Positions 17,113 to 26,047 of a stretch of DNA of 64,000 nt are shown piece by piece. Each line of letters opens with the position of its first letter. The first letter of the stretch is position 1. The translations under genes were made by a program, and so were the position numbers. A model generated the notes under the pieces. It was given only the letters and a program-made list of their open reading frames with translations, was not told the DNA's origin and did no database searches. Origin of the DNA: Bacteroidia bacterium (lineage in GTDB: Bacteria; Bacteroidota; Bacteroidia; UKL13-3); the NCBI GenBank assembly GCA_020049855.1, contig JAGVLJ010000009.1:1-64000 (forward strand), read 5' to 3'.

Positions 17113-18114
17113 CTAAGGTAAGGAAGTGATCAGATAAATGGTGTGATAGGCAATATCCGGAATTATTTTTTCCATGAGCAGGTGATTGTTCACCCACGAA
17201 ACGGTTTTTTGTCCGGCATCGGTGTAGGTAATGATTAATCCGTTTCCTGTGGCGCATAACACTGACGGCCTATACGCTTCAAAGGAACTAAGCTCAATCA
17301 GTTCATCATTGTATAGGGTCAGTTGATTTTCGGTAGCTATGCAAAAACTATGTTCTGTGTTCCAACAACAATAGGGAGGGTGAGTGCCTATTTTTTTACG
17401 AAAGGTTTTCACGTCAGTTAGCAGTTGTACCGAAGATAAATCATCGGGCGGAGTGATTACGATATTTTTACTTTGGGCTCCGCAAATGTGAGCGGCTTCT
17501 GCTCCATAGGCAATTTCGCTTCTTTGTCCTCCAAAGTGGTAGGCCCATGTACAGATTTTATCTTTGGAAATGCTGTGAAAAAGGATGCCGTCACGGGTGG
17601 TTTCCAGATGCGATTCGTATTTGTTGATGTCAAGTTTTACGAGTGTGTCATTGCTAAGGCTTTTCAGGTTTTTTTCAATAAAGGTGGCTGATATTTCATC
17701 GTAATAAAGAATGGAGTTTCTTTCTTCAAGGTATTTCCAGATGAGGTATGACTGTCGGGCTACGTGAAAAAGTTTCGACACTTTTTTATTCTTTATGTCA
17801 AAACTGAAACAGGCCGTCCATCCTGATTTGGTGTTTGCAGGAAGCCTATCTGTAAGAAAAAAATACAAAAATGTGCCTTCGGTGTTTAGTTGCATACTGC
17901 GGCAGGCTCCCTTGCTGAAATAAGGGTTAGAAACAGGGATAGCATTCAGGTAGCCGATATTAAAGCTAATCTTACTTTCTACCTCTTCAAAATTATCCAT
18001 AAAATAATGCAGGGTGATCTCCTGACGACCCTCATTATATGTTGTAATCACTTGCTTGTGGGCATGTGCAGACAGCCACAGCAACAGTGCAGACAATAAA
18101 ATCAACTTTCTCAT
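17113..18114 (-). CDS. Secreted protein of unknown function, tandem paralog B
   Basis: A 333-residue protein with a signal peptide ([18 protein letters not shown]). It is clearly paralogous to the gene just upstream at 18176-19180: both share QxITLxYF near the N-terminus, GAxxSMQLN, and [15 protein letters not shown] near residues 140-155, in the same order. The repeated WxxxxSFDI-like strands suggest a beta-propeller or similar scaffold, but no family is recognised. It lies between leuS/its paralog and csaA in one leftward operon; the closeness to csaA (4 bp) supports co-expression. Confidence 0.6.
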   Translation of the reverse strand: MRKLILLSALLLWLSAHAHKQVITTYNEGRQEITLHYFMDNFEEVESKISFNIGYLNAIPVSNPYFSKGACRSMQLNTEGTFLYFFLTDRLPANTKSGWTACFSFDIKNKKVSKLFHVARQSYLIWKYLEERNSILYYDEISATFIEKNLKSLSNDTLVKLDINKYESHLETTRDGILFHSISKDKICTWAYHFGGQRSEIAYGAEAAHICGAQSKNIVITPPDDLSSVQLLTDVKTFRKKIGTHPPYCCWNTEHSFCIATENQLTLYNDELIELSSFEAYRPSVLCATGNGLIITYTDAGQKTVSWVNNHLLMEKIIPDIAYHTIYLITSLP

Positions 18115-18175
18115 GTCAAGTCGTGTTTAGTTAAACGACCTCCGTCACAAAGTAAATAAATTGGGATTTAAAAAG

Positions 18176-19180
18176 CTAATAACATTCTTCAACGAGGGAA
18201 ATAAAATTATCACGCACTTCTGGCAGGTCGGTTAAGGTGGTTAGTTCTTTATCTATAAATGCAAAACGGTGATCGCCATACGAGATTAAAAGTCCGGATG
18301 ACAGGCTTGCATAAATATGTGGCTGTACAAGGTAATACGATTTGATAAGTTGGAAACGGATGTTGTAGATTTCTATTCCCGTAGTTTGCATAATGTAAAA
18401 CTGGTTTTCATTTTTCCAGTAAGAGTTGAAGTTTTTAAAAGGAATATTAGCAGTGTATTTTTTATCGGGAGTAAGCATAAATGAAATACTTCCTTTCCAC
18501 CGAGATCCCAGCACCAGCAGGTTTCCGCGGTGGTAACTCGAGAAATCGGAATATCCGAATAGAAAAGTGGTTTGAGTGATGCCGTTGTGAAAAGTATAAA
18601 CCGTTTTCAGCACCGAGTCATTGCGCGTATACACAAATACAAAACCTGAGTCGGTAGTGGTAAGTTGTGAGGAAGTGCCAGTGAAAATTACAGGGCACAG
18701 AAGTGTTTTTAGTCTGGTTTGCAAACTAACCTCGGTAAATAAATCCATGCTGTCGTCATAGTACAAAATACTGTTTCTTTGTTCAAGGTATTGCCATATC
18801 ACATGGTTGGTGCGGGGTATATCAAAAAGTTTTTCCCCTTTTTGGGTGGTCAGGTCAAAAACGTACAGAGCGGTAAAACTTTGTGCAGGTTCTTGCTCCT
18901 CATCTGCTCCTTCGTAGCCATCATATAAAAATGCAAAAAGCCTATTGCCTTTTTTATTCAGTTGCATGCTCTGGTAAGCACCACTGGTGTGGTAAGCATC
19001 TGCCACCGGCCATCCGTTTGTTGATTTGATTTGAATATTAACTTCTTTTATTTTTTTCCATTCTTCAGAAAAATACTTTAGGGTAATTACCTGCACGGCA
19101 TGGGTTACCACCACGTTATTTTTTTGTGCAAATGTTGCTGTGCATGTACCCAGTAAAATAAAAAGTAAAACACGTCTCAA
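18176..19180 (-). CDS. Secreted protein of unknown function, tandem paralog A
   Basis: About 334 residues from a TTG start at 19180, chosen because it gives a compact signal peptide (RRVLLFILLGTCTATFAQ) preceded by a purine-rich AGGGGGA ribosome-binding-like sequence. An ATG at 19255 would add 25 residues encoded by a GC-rich, partly palindromic stretch. It shares order and motifs with the downstream paralog ([33 protein letters not shown]). An acidic insert (YEGADEEQEPAQS) is unique to this copy. Function unknown; it is 88 bp downstream of leuS. Confidence 0.58.
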   Translation of the reverse strand: MRRVLLFILLGTCTATFAQKNNVVVTHAVQVITLKYFSEEWKKIKEVNIQIKSTNGWPVADAYHTSGAYQSMQLNKKGNRLFAFLYDGYEGADEEQEPAQSFTALYVFDLTTQKGEKLFDIPRTNHVIWQYLEQRNSILYYDDSMDLFTEVSLQTRLKTLLCPVIFTGTSSQLTTTDSGFVFVYTRNDSVLKTVYTFHNGITQTTFLFGYSDFSSYHRGNLLVLGSRWKGSISFMLTPDKKYTANIPFKNFNSYWKNENQFYIMQTTGIEIYNIRFQLIKSYYLVQPHIYASLSSGLLISYGDHRFAFIDKELTTLTDLPEVRDNFISLVEECY

Positions 19181-19268
19181 CTGTCCCCCTTGCAGCGTGA
19201 GCCTGTGCGTAAGCGAAAGGGGTAGGGGGATGAATGCGAACTTCACTGATGCCACAACTTTTCCATTC

Positions 19269-22200
19269 TCACACTACCACATTCACAATGCGGCCTTTTA
19301 CATGAATCACCTTTTTGGGCTGTTTGCCCTCCAGCCATTTTTGTACGGTTGCATCGGCCAGCACAAGGGCTTCCACCTCCTTGCTTTCCAAACTTAAATC
19401 CATCTCTATGTTTACCCGTACTTTTCCGTTAATGGAAACAGGGTAACTAAAGCTGCTCTCGGCTAAATAGTCGGGGTTATGCACAGGGAAGTTTGCATTG
19501 GTAATACTTTCTTTATTTCCCAGTTGTTCCCACAGCTCTTCACAGATATGCGGAGCAAAAGGAGAGAGGAGGATAACCAAATCACTAAGTACACTTCGAT
19601 TGCTGCATTTTAAATCGCTCAGTTCATTTACACAAACCATAAATGCACTCACCGAGGTATTGAACGAAAGGTTCTCTATATCTTCCTGCACTTTTTTAAT
19701 GGTTTTATGAAGTACTTTCAGTTCGGCAGGGGCAGGTGTTTCATCGGTAACCAGCCATTCTCCGTTTTGATTGTAAAACAGTCGCCACAATTTTTTCAAA
19801 AACCGAAACGTGCCCTCAATACCTTGTGTGCTCCAGGGTTTGCTTTGTTCCAATGGTCCTAAAAACATTTCGTAGAGGCGAAGAGTATCGGCTCCGTACT
19901 GGTTGATGATTTCATCGGGGTTCACTACGTTCCATTTGGACTTGGACATTTTTTCTACTTCTGGGGAAGTCTTAAACTCATTGCTTCCTTCACCTAATCT
20001 GTGGAATTTACCTTTGAACCAAATACCACCCTCACATAAGAACAAATTATTTACTTGATTCGAAGAATTTTCACTTTCAAAGTACTTTTTAAAATTGACC
20101 TTGTTATTTTCTATCAATTTGATGTCAAGATTTATTTTTTGAAAGTTGTCCGTTGATTTAACAAGCTCAGCACTAAGAAAGGTTCTATTAATATCTTTTT
20201 TAATAAATGAATCATAGGGTTCAGGTATTGTAAGTTTAATTTCTTTTTCTTGCCCTCCTAGTTTCTCAATGTAATCGTCAACTTCAACTATTTGACTGCT
20301 ATAAAGTGATAAAGTACTGCATCCTGTACTGGAATCCTCGTCCAATGCTCCAATTGAATAATCAAGTTTAAAAAAGCTGAAGACTTTTTCAGAGATACCC
20401 TGAATCATCCCCTGATTCACCAACTTTTTTGCAGGTTCATTTACCGGAATAAGCCCAAGGTCGTATAAAAATTTTGTCCAGAAACGTACATATAGCAAGT
20501 GCCCCGTGGCATGTTCGCTGCCACCTAAGTATAAATCTACCTGTTGCCAGTAAGCTACCTCATCTTTCCCTGCAAAACGGTTTTTGTTTTGCGGATCCAT
20601 ATAGCGCAAAAAGTACCAGCTGCTGCCTGCCCATCCGGGCATGGTGGTATGTTCGTAGTCGTATTGTCCTTTGTATTTCCAGTTGTGTGCACGAGCCAAA
20701 GGGGGTTCTCCGTCTTCAGTGGGTAAGTACTTATTTACCTCGGGTAACAGCAGAGGCAATTCGTTTTCGGGCAACACGCACGGAAGTCCTTCTTTGTAAT
20801 ACACCGGTATGGGTTCGCCCCAGTATCGTTGGCGTCCAAACACGGCATCGCGAAGGCGGTAGTTTATTTTTCCTTCGCCAATTCCTTTTTGCTCAATGGC
20901 CTCAATGGCTTTTCTTATGGCGGCTTTTACCTCCAGCCCGTTTAAAAAATCAGAATTGATTAATGTACCCTCTTTCGCATCGTACGATTGCTCTAAATTT
21001 TTCTGGTTATTGGCTATTGCTTCGGCTGCGTGCACTACTTGTATTATCTCTAGTCCAAAATGTTTGGCAAAGGCAAAATCGCGGTTGTCGTGAGCCGGTA
21101 CACCCATTACTGCACCGGTACCATAGCCTACCAGCACATAATCACCAATCCATATGGGTACTTTTTTACGGCTAAACGGGTGAATGGCGTAGGCTCCGGT
21201 GAACTGTCCGGTGATCTTTCTTACCTCGGTTTGCCGTTCGCGTTCACTGCGGTTTTTGGCGTAGTGAACGTATTCGTCAACTAATGTTTTATATTCAGCG
21301 GTGGTGAGTTGTTCAATAAGTTCGTGCTCGGGTGCCAGGGTAATAAAGGTTACTCCAAAAATGGTATCGGGACGTGTGGTAAAAACGTCAATTTGCAATG
21401 GCAAATTATCCACTTTAAATGTTACACCGCTTCCTACCGACTTGCCTATCCAGTTGCGCTGTGCTTCTTTAATGCTGTCGCTCCACTCAATAGTATCAAG
21501 GTCATTGAGCAAACGTTCGGCATAGACAGTAATGCGAAGGCTCCATTGTTTCATTAGTTTTCGTTCTACGGGGTAGCCTCCGCGTTCGCTCACCCCATCT
21601 TTCACTTCGTCATTGGCCAGCACAGTGCCTAAAGCAGGGCACCAGTTCACAAATGCTTCATTAATATAAGCTAACCGAAAGTTGAGTAAAATGTCCTGTT
21701 GTTTTTCCTGAGGGAAACTTTCCCATTCTTCAGCCGTAAATGAGGCAATGGAGTGTTCAATATTTCCGGTAAGGATGGAGTGGTGGCTTTCATGAAACCC
21801 TTTGGTTTTAAAATGGGCGATGAGGGTTTGAATGGACTCGGCTTTGTTTGTTTCGTTATTGTACCAACTGTTGAACAACTGAATAAAAATCCATTGGGTC
21901 CAGTGGTAATATTCCGGGTCACAGGTTTTAATTTCACGATCCCAGTCGTAACCCAGTCCTATTTTATCTAGTTGCTGGCGGTAACGTTCTATATTATTTT
22001 TTGTGGTAATAGAAGGATGTTGTCCGGTTTGAATAGCATATTGTTCGGCAGGCAACCCAAAAGCATCATACCCCATGGGGTGCAACACATTAAATCCTTT
22101 AAGTTTTTTATAGCGGGCTACAATATCCGAAGCAATGTATCCCAGCGGATGCCCCACATGTAGTCCGGCTCCTGAGGGGTAGGGAAACATATCGAGTACA

Positions 22201-22304
22201 TAGTATTTGGGTTTGTCTTTGTCAATGGTGGTTTTATAAGTTTTTTGGGCAGCCCATCGCTGCTGCCACTTTTTCTCAATCTCACTAAATTGGTATTCCG
22301 TCAT
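19269..22304 (-). CDS. leuS: Leucyl-tRNA synthetase with an enlarged insert before KMSKS
   Basis: A 1,011-residue class I synthetase charging tRNA-Leu. The HIGH-type motif is PYPSGAGLHVGHPLGY (about residue 45-60), the CP1 editing domain includes TTRPDTIFGVTF and the GTGAVMGVPAHDNRDF motif, and KMSKS lies about residue 785. Between GMIQG and KMSKS there are about 150 residues (DNA 19953-20411), roughly twice what I expect for Bacteroidota LeuRS from memory, and this stretch is AT-rich and Asn/Ser/Lys-rich. All catalytic motifs are intact, so it is presumably functional. ATG at 22304 starts the conserved TEYQF segment. Confidence 0.95.
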   Translation of the reverse strand: MTEYQFSEIEKKWQQRWAAQKTYKTTIDKDKPKYYVLDMFPYPSGAGLHVGHPLGYIASDIVARYKKLKGFNVLHPMGYDAFGLPAEQYAIQTGQHPSITTKNNIERYRQQLDKIGLGYDWDREIKTCDPEYYHWTQWIFIQLFNSWYNNETNKAESIQTLIAHFKTKGFHESHHSILTGNIEHSIASFTAEEWESFPQEKQQDILLNFRLAYINEAFVNWCPALGTVLANDEVKDGVSERGGYPVERKLMKQWSLRITVYAERLLNDLDTIEWSDSIKEAQRNWIGKSVGSGVTFKVDNLPLQIDVFTTRPDTIFGVTFITLAPEHELIEQLTTAEYKTLVDEYVHYAKNRSERERQTEVRKITGQFTGAYAIHPFSRKKVPIWIGDYVLVGYGTGAVMGVPAHDNRDFAFAKHFGLEIIQVVHAAEAIANNQKNLEQSYDAKEGTLINSDFLNGLEVKAAIRKAIEAIEQKGIGEGKINYRLRDAVFGRQRYWGEPIPVYYKEGLPCVLPENELPLLLPEVNKYLPTEDGEPPLARAHNWKYKGQYDYEHTTMPGWAGSSWYFLRYMDPQNKNRFAGKDEVAYWQQVDLYLGGSEHATGHLLYVRFWTKFLYDLGLIPVNEPAKKLVNQGMIQGISEKVFSFFKLDYSIGALDEDSSTGCSTLSLYSSQIVEVDDYIEKLGGQEKEIKLTIPEPYDSFIKKDINRTFLSAELVKSTDNFQKINLDIKLIENNKVNFKKYFESENSSNQVNNLFLCEGGIWFKGKFHRLGEGSNEFKTSPEVEKMSKSKWNVVNPDEIINQYGADTLRLYEMFLGPLEQSKPWSTQGIEGTFRFLKKLWRLFYNQNGEWLVTDETPAPAELKVLHKTIKKVQEDIENLSFNTSVSAFMVCVNELSDLKCSNRSVLSDLVILLSPFAPHICEELWEQLGNKESITNANFPVHNPDYLAESSFSYPVSINGKVRVNIEMDLSLESKEVEALVLADATVQKWLEGKQPKKVIHVKGRIVNVVV

Positions 22305-22363
22305 ATTTACTCTTACTTGTTGCAATTGAGTCGCAAAATAGCAAAAAGCCCTTACAGTTTACT

Positions 22364-22371
22364 TAACTTTG
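22364..22371 (+). promoter_or_regulatory. Possible -7 box upstream of ftsX
   Basis: TAACTTTG matches TAnnTTTG exactly, about 96 bp upstream of the ftsX start and in the gap divergent from leuS. No TTG lies 19-20 bp before it, so only the -7 element supports it. Confidence 0.35.
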
Positions 22372-22467
22372 CGCTGTGCAAAACCCTGTGGATGCTAAAC
22401 AGGGCCAAAATCTTGCAGAGATTCTTTTATTACCTATTTTCGCAAGGCTAAATTAACAATCAATACA

Positions 22468-23340
22468 TTGAGTCAGCAAGAAGGACATTACAGCTACAGG
22501 CGCAGGCCTTCCTACCTGCCCTCCATTATCAGCATATCTTTGGTGTTATGTATGTTGGGAATTTTTGGAATTATTATTATATCGGGCAATAAACTCTCGG
22601 ATTATGTAAAGGAAAAGTTTAAGTTGGAAGTGTTTATGAAATCGGATATGCCCGAAGGGGACATCCTTCGTTTGCAAAAAAGCCTTGAAATGGAAACGTG
22701 GGCAAAAAAGGTAACTTACATTAGTGCCGATGAAGCCGCAAAGCAATTTACAACTGAGGTGGGGCATGATTTTGTTGGATTTATTGGGTATAATCCATTG
22801 TTACCTTCTCTCGAAGTTTATTTGAAATCGGATTTTGCCAATCAGGAGCACGCAGTTGAAATTGAAAAAATATTGAAGCAGAAAGTCGGGGTAAACGATG
22901 TAACTTATAGCCGCGACTATATAGCAAGAGTAAATGATAACCTAAGTAAAATTTCCCTTATCATTCTCATCATCAGTGGAGTATTTTTTATTATTTCCAT
23001 TACCCTTATCAATAATACCATTCGGTTAAATTTATATGCCCGCAGATTTTTAATAAAAAGTATGCAATTAGTGGGTGCTACCCAATGGTTTATTATTCGT
23101 CCGTTTATGCTTCGTTCCATACTTCATGGTGTGTATGGAGCTTTAATAGCAGCCTTGCTGCTGGGCAGTATGCTTTATGGATTAACCCAAAAGTATCAGG
23201 AAATCATTGCTTTTTACGATTATTCGCGGTTTGCACTGCTTTTTGTAGGGATTTTATCATTAGGGGTAATTATATCTATGCTAAGCAGCTTGATAGCAAC
23301 AAAACGCTATCTTCGTTTAAAACTCGATGATTTGTATTAA
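22468..23340 (+). CDS. ftsX: Cell division protein FtsX
   Basis: A 290-residue membrane partner of the FtsE ATPase that controls peptidoglycan hydrolases at the division site. A short basic cytoplasmic N-terminus (YRRRPSYLPS) precedes TM1, a periplasmic domain with the LEVFMKSDMPE and TYISADEAAKQF segments follows, and three C-terminal TM segments surround NNTIRLNLYARRFLIKSMQLVGAT, the family signature. The best start is a TTG, as no ATG or GTG is suitably placed. ftsE is not adjacent here. It leads a rightward operon with DUF3098, uppP, truB and ribF, a conserved Bacteroidota order. Confidence 0.9.
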   Translation: MSQQEGHYSYRRRPSYLPSIISISLVLCMLGIFGIIIISGNKLSDYVKEKFKLEVFMKSDMPEGDILRLQKSLEMETWAKKVTYISADEAAKQFTTEVGHDFVGFIGYNPLLPSLEVYLKSDFANQEHAVEIEKILKQKVGVNDVTYSRDYIARVNDNLSKISLIILIISGVFFIISITLINNTIRLNLYARRFLIKSMQLVGATQWFIIRPFMLRSILHGVYGALIAALLLGSMLYGLTQKYQEIIAFYDYSRFALLFVGILSLGVIISMLSSLIATKRYLRLKLDDLY

Positions 23341-23351
23341 ACTTGCAACTT

Positions 23352-23609
23352 ATGTCAACAAAAACAAAACAAACAACGCCCGATAAATCTTCGGCATCTC
23401 AGGGGAAAAAGCTGGATCAGGCTTTTGCTTTTAATAAGCAAAACTACCAACTTACCATAGCCAGCGTTGTGATTATATTTTTTGGGTTTTATCTTATGGC
23501 AGGTAAAGAAGATATTTTCAGCACAACTAAATTAACGGTAGCTCCTATTGTAATCGTTATCGGATTTGTAGTGGGAATATTTGCCATTATGAAAAAGCCT
23601 AAGCACTGA
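23352..23609 (+). CDS. DUF3098 family small membrane protein
   Basis: An 85-residue protein with two transmembrane segments ([18 protein letters not shown] and [20 protein letters not shown]), joined by a short loop with DIFSTTK. The FAFNKQNY motif before TM1 and the KPKH tail are typical of DUF3098, a Bacteroidota family nearly always encoded right after ftsX. A role in division or envelope growth is inferred from this linkage only. ATG at 23352 is preferred over a TTG at 23343. Confidence 0.85.
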   Translation: MSTKTKQTTPDKSSASQGKKLDQAFAFNKQNYQLTIASVVIIFFGFYLMAGKEDIFSTTKLTVAPIVIVIGFVVGIFAIMKKPKH

Positions 23610-23611
23610 AA

Positions 23612-24415
23612 ATGGATATAATCCAGAGTATCCTGTTAGCTATTATTGAAGGACTCACGGAGTTTTTGCCTGTTTCTTCAACCGGCCACATGATTATTGC
23701 TTCTCATTTTATGGGCATTGCTGGAAATGATTATGTAAAAATGTACACGGTAGCCATTCAGTTCGGAGCCATTCTGTCTGTGGTGGTATTATATTTCAAG
23801 CATTTTTTTCGTTCAATTAATTTTTACCTGAAGCTAGGGGCTGCGTTTATTCCTACTGCTATTATTGGGTTGTTGCTTAAGAGTAAAATTGACATGATGC
23901 TGGAGAATGTATGGGTAGTGGCCATAGCACTTTTATTGGGTGGGATTGTATTGTTGTTTGTAGATAAATGGTTTGAAATAAACGAAGACATAAGTGATAC
24001 CGACTCGGTAATTACCTATCGAAAAGGATTTTTTATTGGGTTGATTCAGGCAGTATCTATGATTCCCGGAGTTTCCCGGTCGGCCGCTACTATTATTGGA
24101 GGATTATCCCAAAAACTTAACCGGAAAACAGCAGCCGAATTTTCTTTTTTTCTGGCGGTACCTACTATGTTTGCCGCAACAGTAAAGAGTATTTTCGATA
24201 TTTATAAAGAACAGCCGCACTTACTGAGTATCCATAACCTGAATGCATTGCTGTTGGGAAATATGGTTGCTTTTGTGGTAGCCATGATTTCGATAAAGTC
24301 CTTTATTGCCTACCTCACCAAGTATGGATTTAAAGTATTCGGCTATTACCGCATTATTGCAGGCTCTTTGTTGCTAATTTTATTATTCAGCGGGCAGCAA
24401 TTAGAAATGTTTTAA
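23612..24415 (+). CDS. uppP: Undecaprenyl-diphosphatase
   Basis: A 267-residue integral membrane phosphatase that converts undecaprenyl diphosphate to the monophosphate for reuse in peptidoglycan and glycan synthesis; overproduction gives bacitracin resistance. The two family motifs are complete: [16 protein letters not shown] near the N-terminus and [10 protein letters not shown] about residue 150. Seven to eight hydrophobic segments and length fit BacA/UppP. It starts 2 bp after DUF3098 and ends 2 bp before truB, so it is inside the ftsX operon. Confidence 0.95.
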   Translation: MDIIQSILLAIIEGLTEFLPVSSTGHMIIASHFMGIAGNDYVKMYTVAIQFGAILSVVVLYFKHFFRSINFYLKLGAAFIPTAIIGLLLKSKIDMMLENVWVVAIALLLGGIVLLFVDKWFEINEDISDTDSVITYRKGFFIGLIQAVSMIPGVSRSAATIIGGLSQKLNRKTAAEFSFFLAVPTMFAATVKSIFDIYKEQPHLLSIHNLNALLLGNMVAFVVAMISIKSFIAYLTKYGFKVFGYYRIIAGSLLLILLFSGQQLEMF

Positions 24416-24417
24416 GT

Positions 24418-25110
24418 ATGGCAGTAGATTTTAACGAAGGGCAAATTATTCCGGTAAATAAACCTTACCAGTGGACTTCGACCAAGGTAGTAAGAAGGGT
24501 GAAAGGAATAACCAAGGCAAAAAAGGTAGGCCATGCTGGTACATTAGACCCTTTGGCCACCGGTTTACTAATTATTTGTACCGGAAAAGCCACCAAGCAG
24601 ATTGAGCAGATACAAGCACAGGAAAAAGAATACACAGGAACTATCATGTTGGGAGCAACTACCCCTACCTACGATAGGGAGATGGAACCCGATCAGTTGT
24701 TTCCATGGGAACATATTACCCATGAGTTGATAATGCAAACGGCAAAAGAATTTATTGGAGTGCAACTGCAGGTACCCCCCAAATATTCAGCGGTAAAAAT
24801 TGAAGGCCAACGAGGGTATGCATTATCACGCTCGGGCAAAGAATTTGAATTGAAAGCTAAGCCCATATTAATAAAGGTTTTTGAAATTAATAGAGTGGAC
24901 TTGCCTCAGGTTGATTTCAAAATAGTTTGCAGTAAAGGAACATATATTCGCAGTATCGCATTCGATTTTGGAAAAAAATTGCGATCGGGCGGGTATCTAT
25001 TTTCACTCACCCGTACCCGAATAGGAAACTATTTGTTGGAAAATGCGTTTGACACAAAAAAATTAATAGATTTGTTAACGGAATCAGAAAAAACTAATGA
25101 AGCTGTATAG
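24418..25110 (+). CDS. truB: tRNA pseudouridine(55) synthase
   Basis: A 230-residue enzyme that makes pseudouridine 55 in the T-loop of tRNA. Motif I KVGHAGTLDPLATGLLIICTGKATK contains the catalytic Asp; the YxG-like KEYTGTIMLGATTPTYDREME, PPKYSAVKIEGQRGYALSR and CSKGTYIRSIAFDFG segments follow in order. Length matches the short form without a long C-terminal PUA domain. It overlaps ribF by 14 nt, indicating coupling. Confidence 0.95.
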   Translation: MAVDFNEGQIIPVNKPYQWTSTKVVRRVKGITKAKKVGHAGTLDPLATGLLIICTGKATKQIEQIQAQEKEYTGTIMLGATTPTYDREMEPDQLFPWEHITHELIMQTAKEFIGVQLQVPPKYSAVKIEGQRGYALSRSGKEFELKAKPILIKVFEINRVDLPQVDFKIVCSKGTYIRSIAFDFGKKLRSGGYLFSLTRTRIGNYLLENAFDTKKLIDLLTESEKTNEAV

Positions 25111-26026
25111 AAGCCTGAATGATTTCACAAAACTCCACAATGCGGTTGTTTCGCAAGGTACATTTGACGGGGTGCATATTGGCCATCAGGAAATAATCAA
25201 ACAAATGAAGGAAGTGGCTGCCAAAACTGGTGGTTCAACGGTAATGCTCACCTTTTTTCCTCACCCACGAATGGTGCTGTATCCCGATAATGAAGATTTT
25301 AAATTGCTTCAGATTTATGAGGAAAAGGTGGAGCAATTTGATAAATACGGATTAGACCACTTGATTGTAGAACCTTTTACTGTTTCTTTTTCGCGTTTCA
25401 CTACCGAGAAGTTTGTAAAAGAAGTACTGGTTACTAAAATTGGAGCCAAACATATTGTGGTGGGGCATGATCATCGATTTGCCAAAAACCGAGAAGGAAC
25501 TTTTAAGGATTTACAAAATTTATCTTCTTCTTATGGGTTTACTGTTTCAGAAACTAATCCGGTGGTAGTGGAAGGAGTTGCAGTTAGCTCTACCAAAATA
25601 CGAAATGCATTGCTTAGCGGGGATGTTGGGCTTGCCAAACGATTATTAGGGTATGATTATCAGTTGAAGGGCGTGGTGAAGCACGGCAATAAAGTGGGAC
25701 GAACTATTGAGTTTCCTACCGCAAATATTTATGTGCTCGAAAAATTTAAATTGGTTCCGGGCGAAGGAGTGTATGCCGTAAAAGTAGATGTGCTTGGCGA
25801 AAAGTTCAATGGTATGCTTAATATTGGAAAAAGACCTACAGTAGGAGGATCGGGTGATGCAACTATTGAAGTTCATTTAATTGATTATAAAAAAGATCTC
25901 TATGGTAGGGTTATCAAGATAAATTTTGTTGAGAAAATAAGGAATGAAATCAAGTTTCCTACTATGGACGACCTGAAAAAACAACTCGAAAAGGATAAAT
26001 TTGAAGCACTCAGATTATTGGCATGA
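25097..26026 (+). CDS. ribF: Bifunctional riboflavin kinase/FAD synthetase
   Basis: A 309-residue enzyme making FMN then FAD. The N-terminal nucleotidyltransferase part has SQGTFDGVHIGHQEII and HDHRFAKNREG, and the SSTKIRNALLSGDVGLAKRLLGYDY segment; the C-terminal kinase part has GRTIEFPTANI, GVYAVKVDV, GMLNIGKRPTVGG and IEVHLIDY. Order and length match the bacterial bifunctional form. ATG at 25097 lies inside the end of truB. Confidence 0.95.
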   Translation: MKLYRSLNDFTKLHNAVVSQGTFDGVHIGHQEIIKQMKEVAAKTGGSTVMLTFFPHPRMVLYPDNEDFKLLQIYEEKVEQFDKYGLDHLIVEPFTVSFSRFTTEKFVKEVLVTKIGAKHIVVGHDHRFAKNREGTFKDLQNLSSSYGFTVSETNPVVVEGVAVSSTKIRNALLSGDVGLAKRLLGYDYQLKGVVKHGNKVGRTIEFPTANIYVLEKFKLVPGEGVYAVKVDVLGEKFNGMLNIGKRPTVGGSGDATIEVHLIDYKKDLYGRVIKINFVEKIRNEIKFPTMDDLKKQLEKDKFEALRLLA

Positions 26027-26047
26027 GTGATCTATTCTAATGTGTAG

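Noticed and set aside
20474-20959. A 161-codon plus-strand frame inside leuS
   Set aside because: It lies opposite conserved LeuRS sequence and has no start context or domain.
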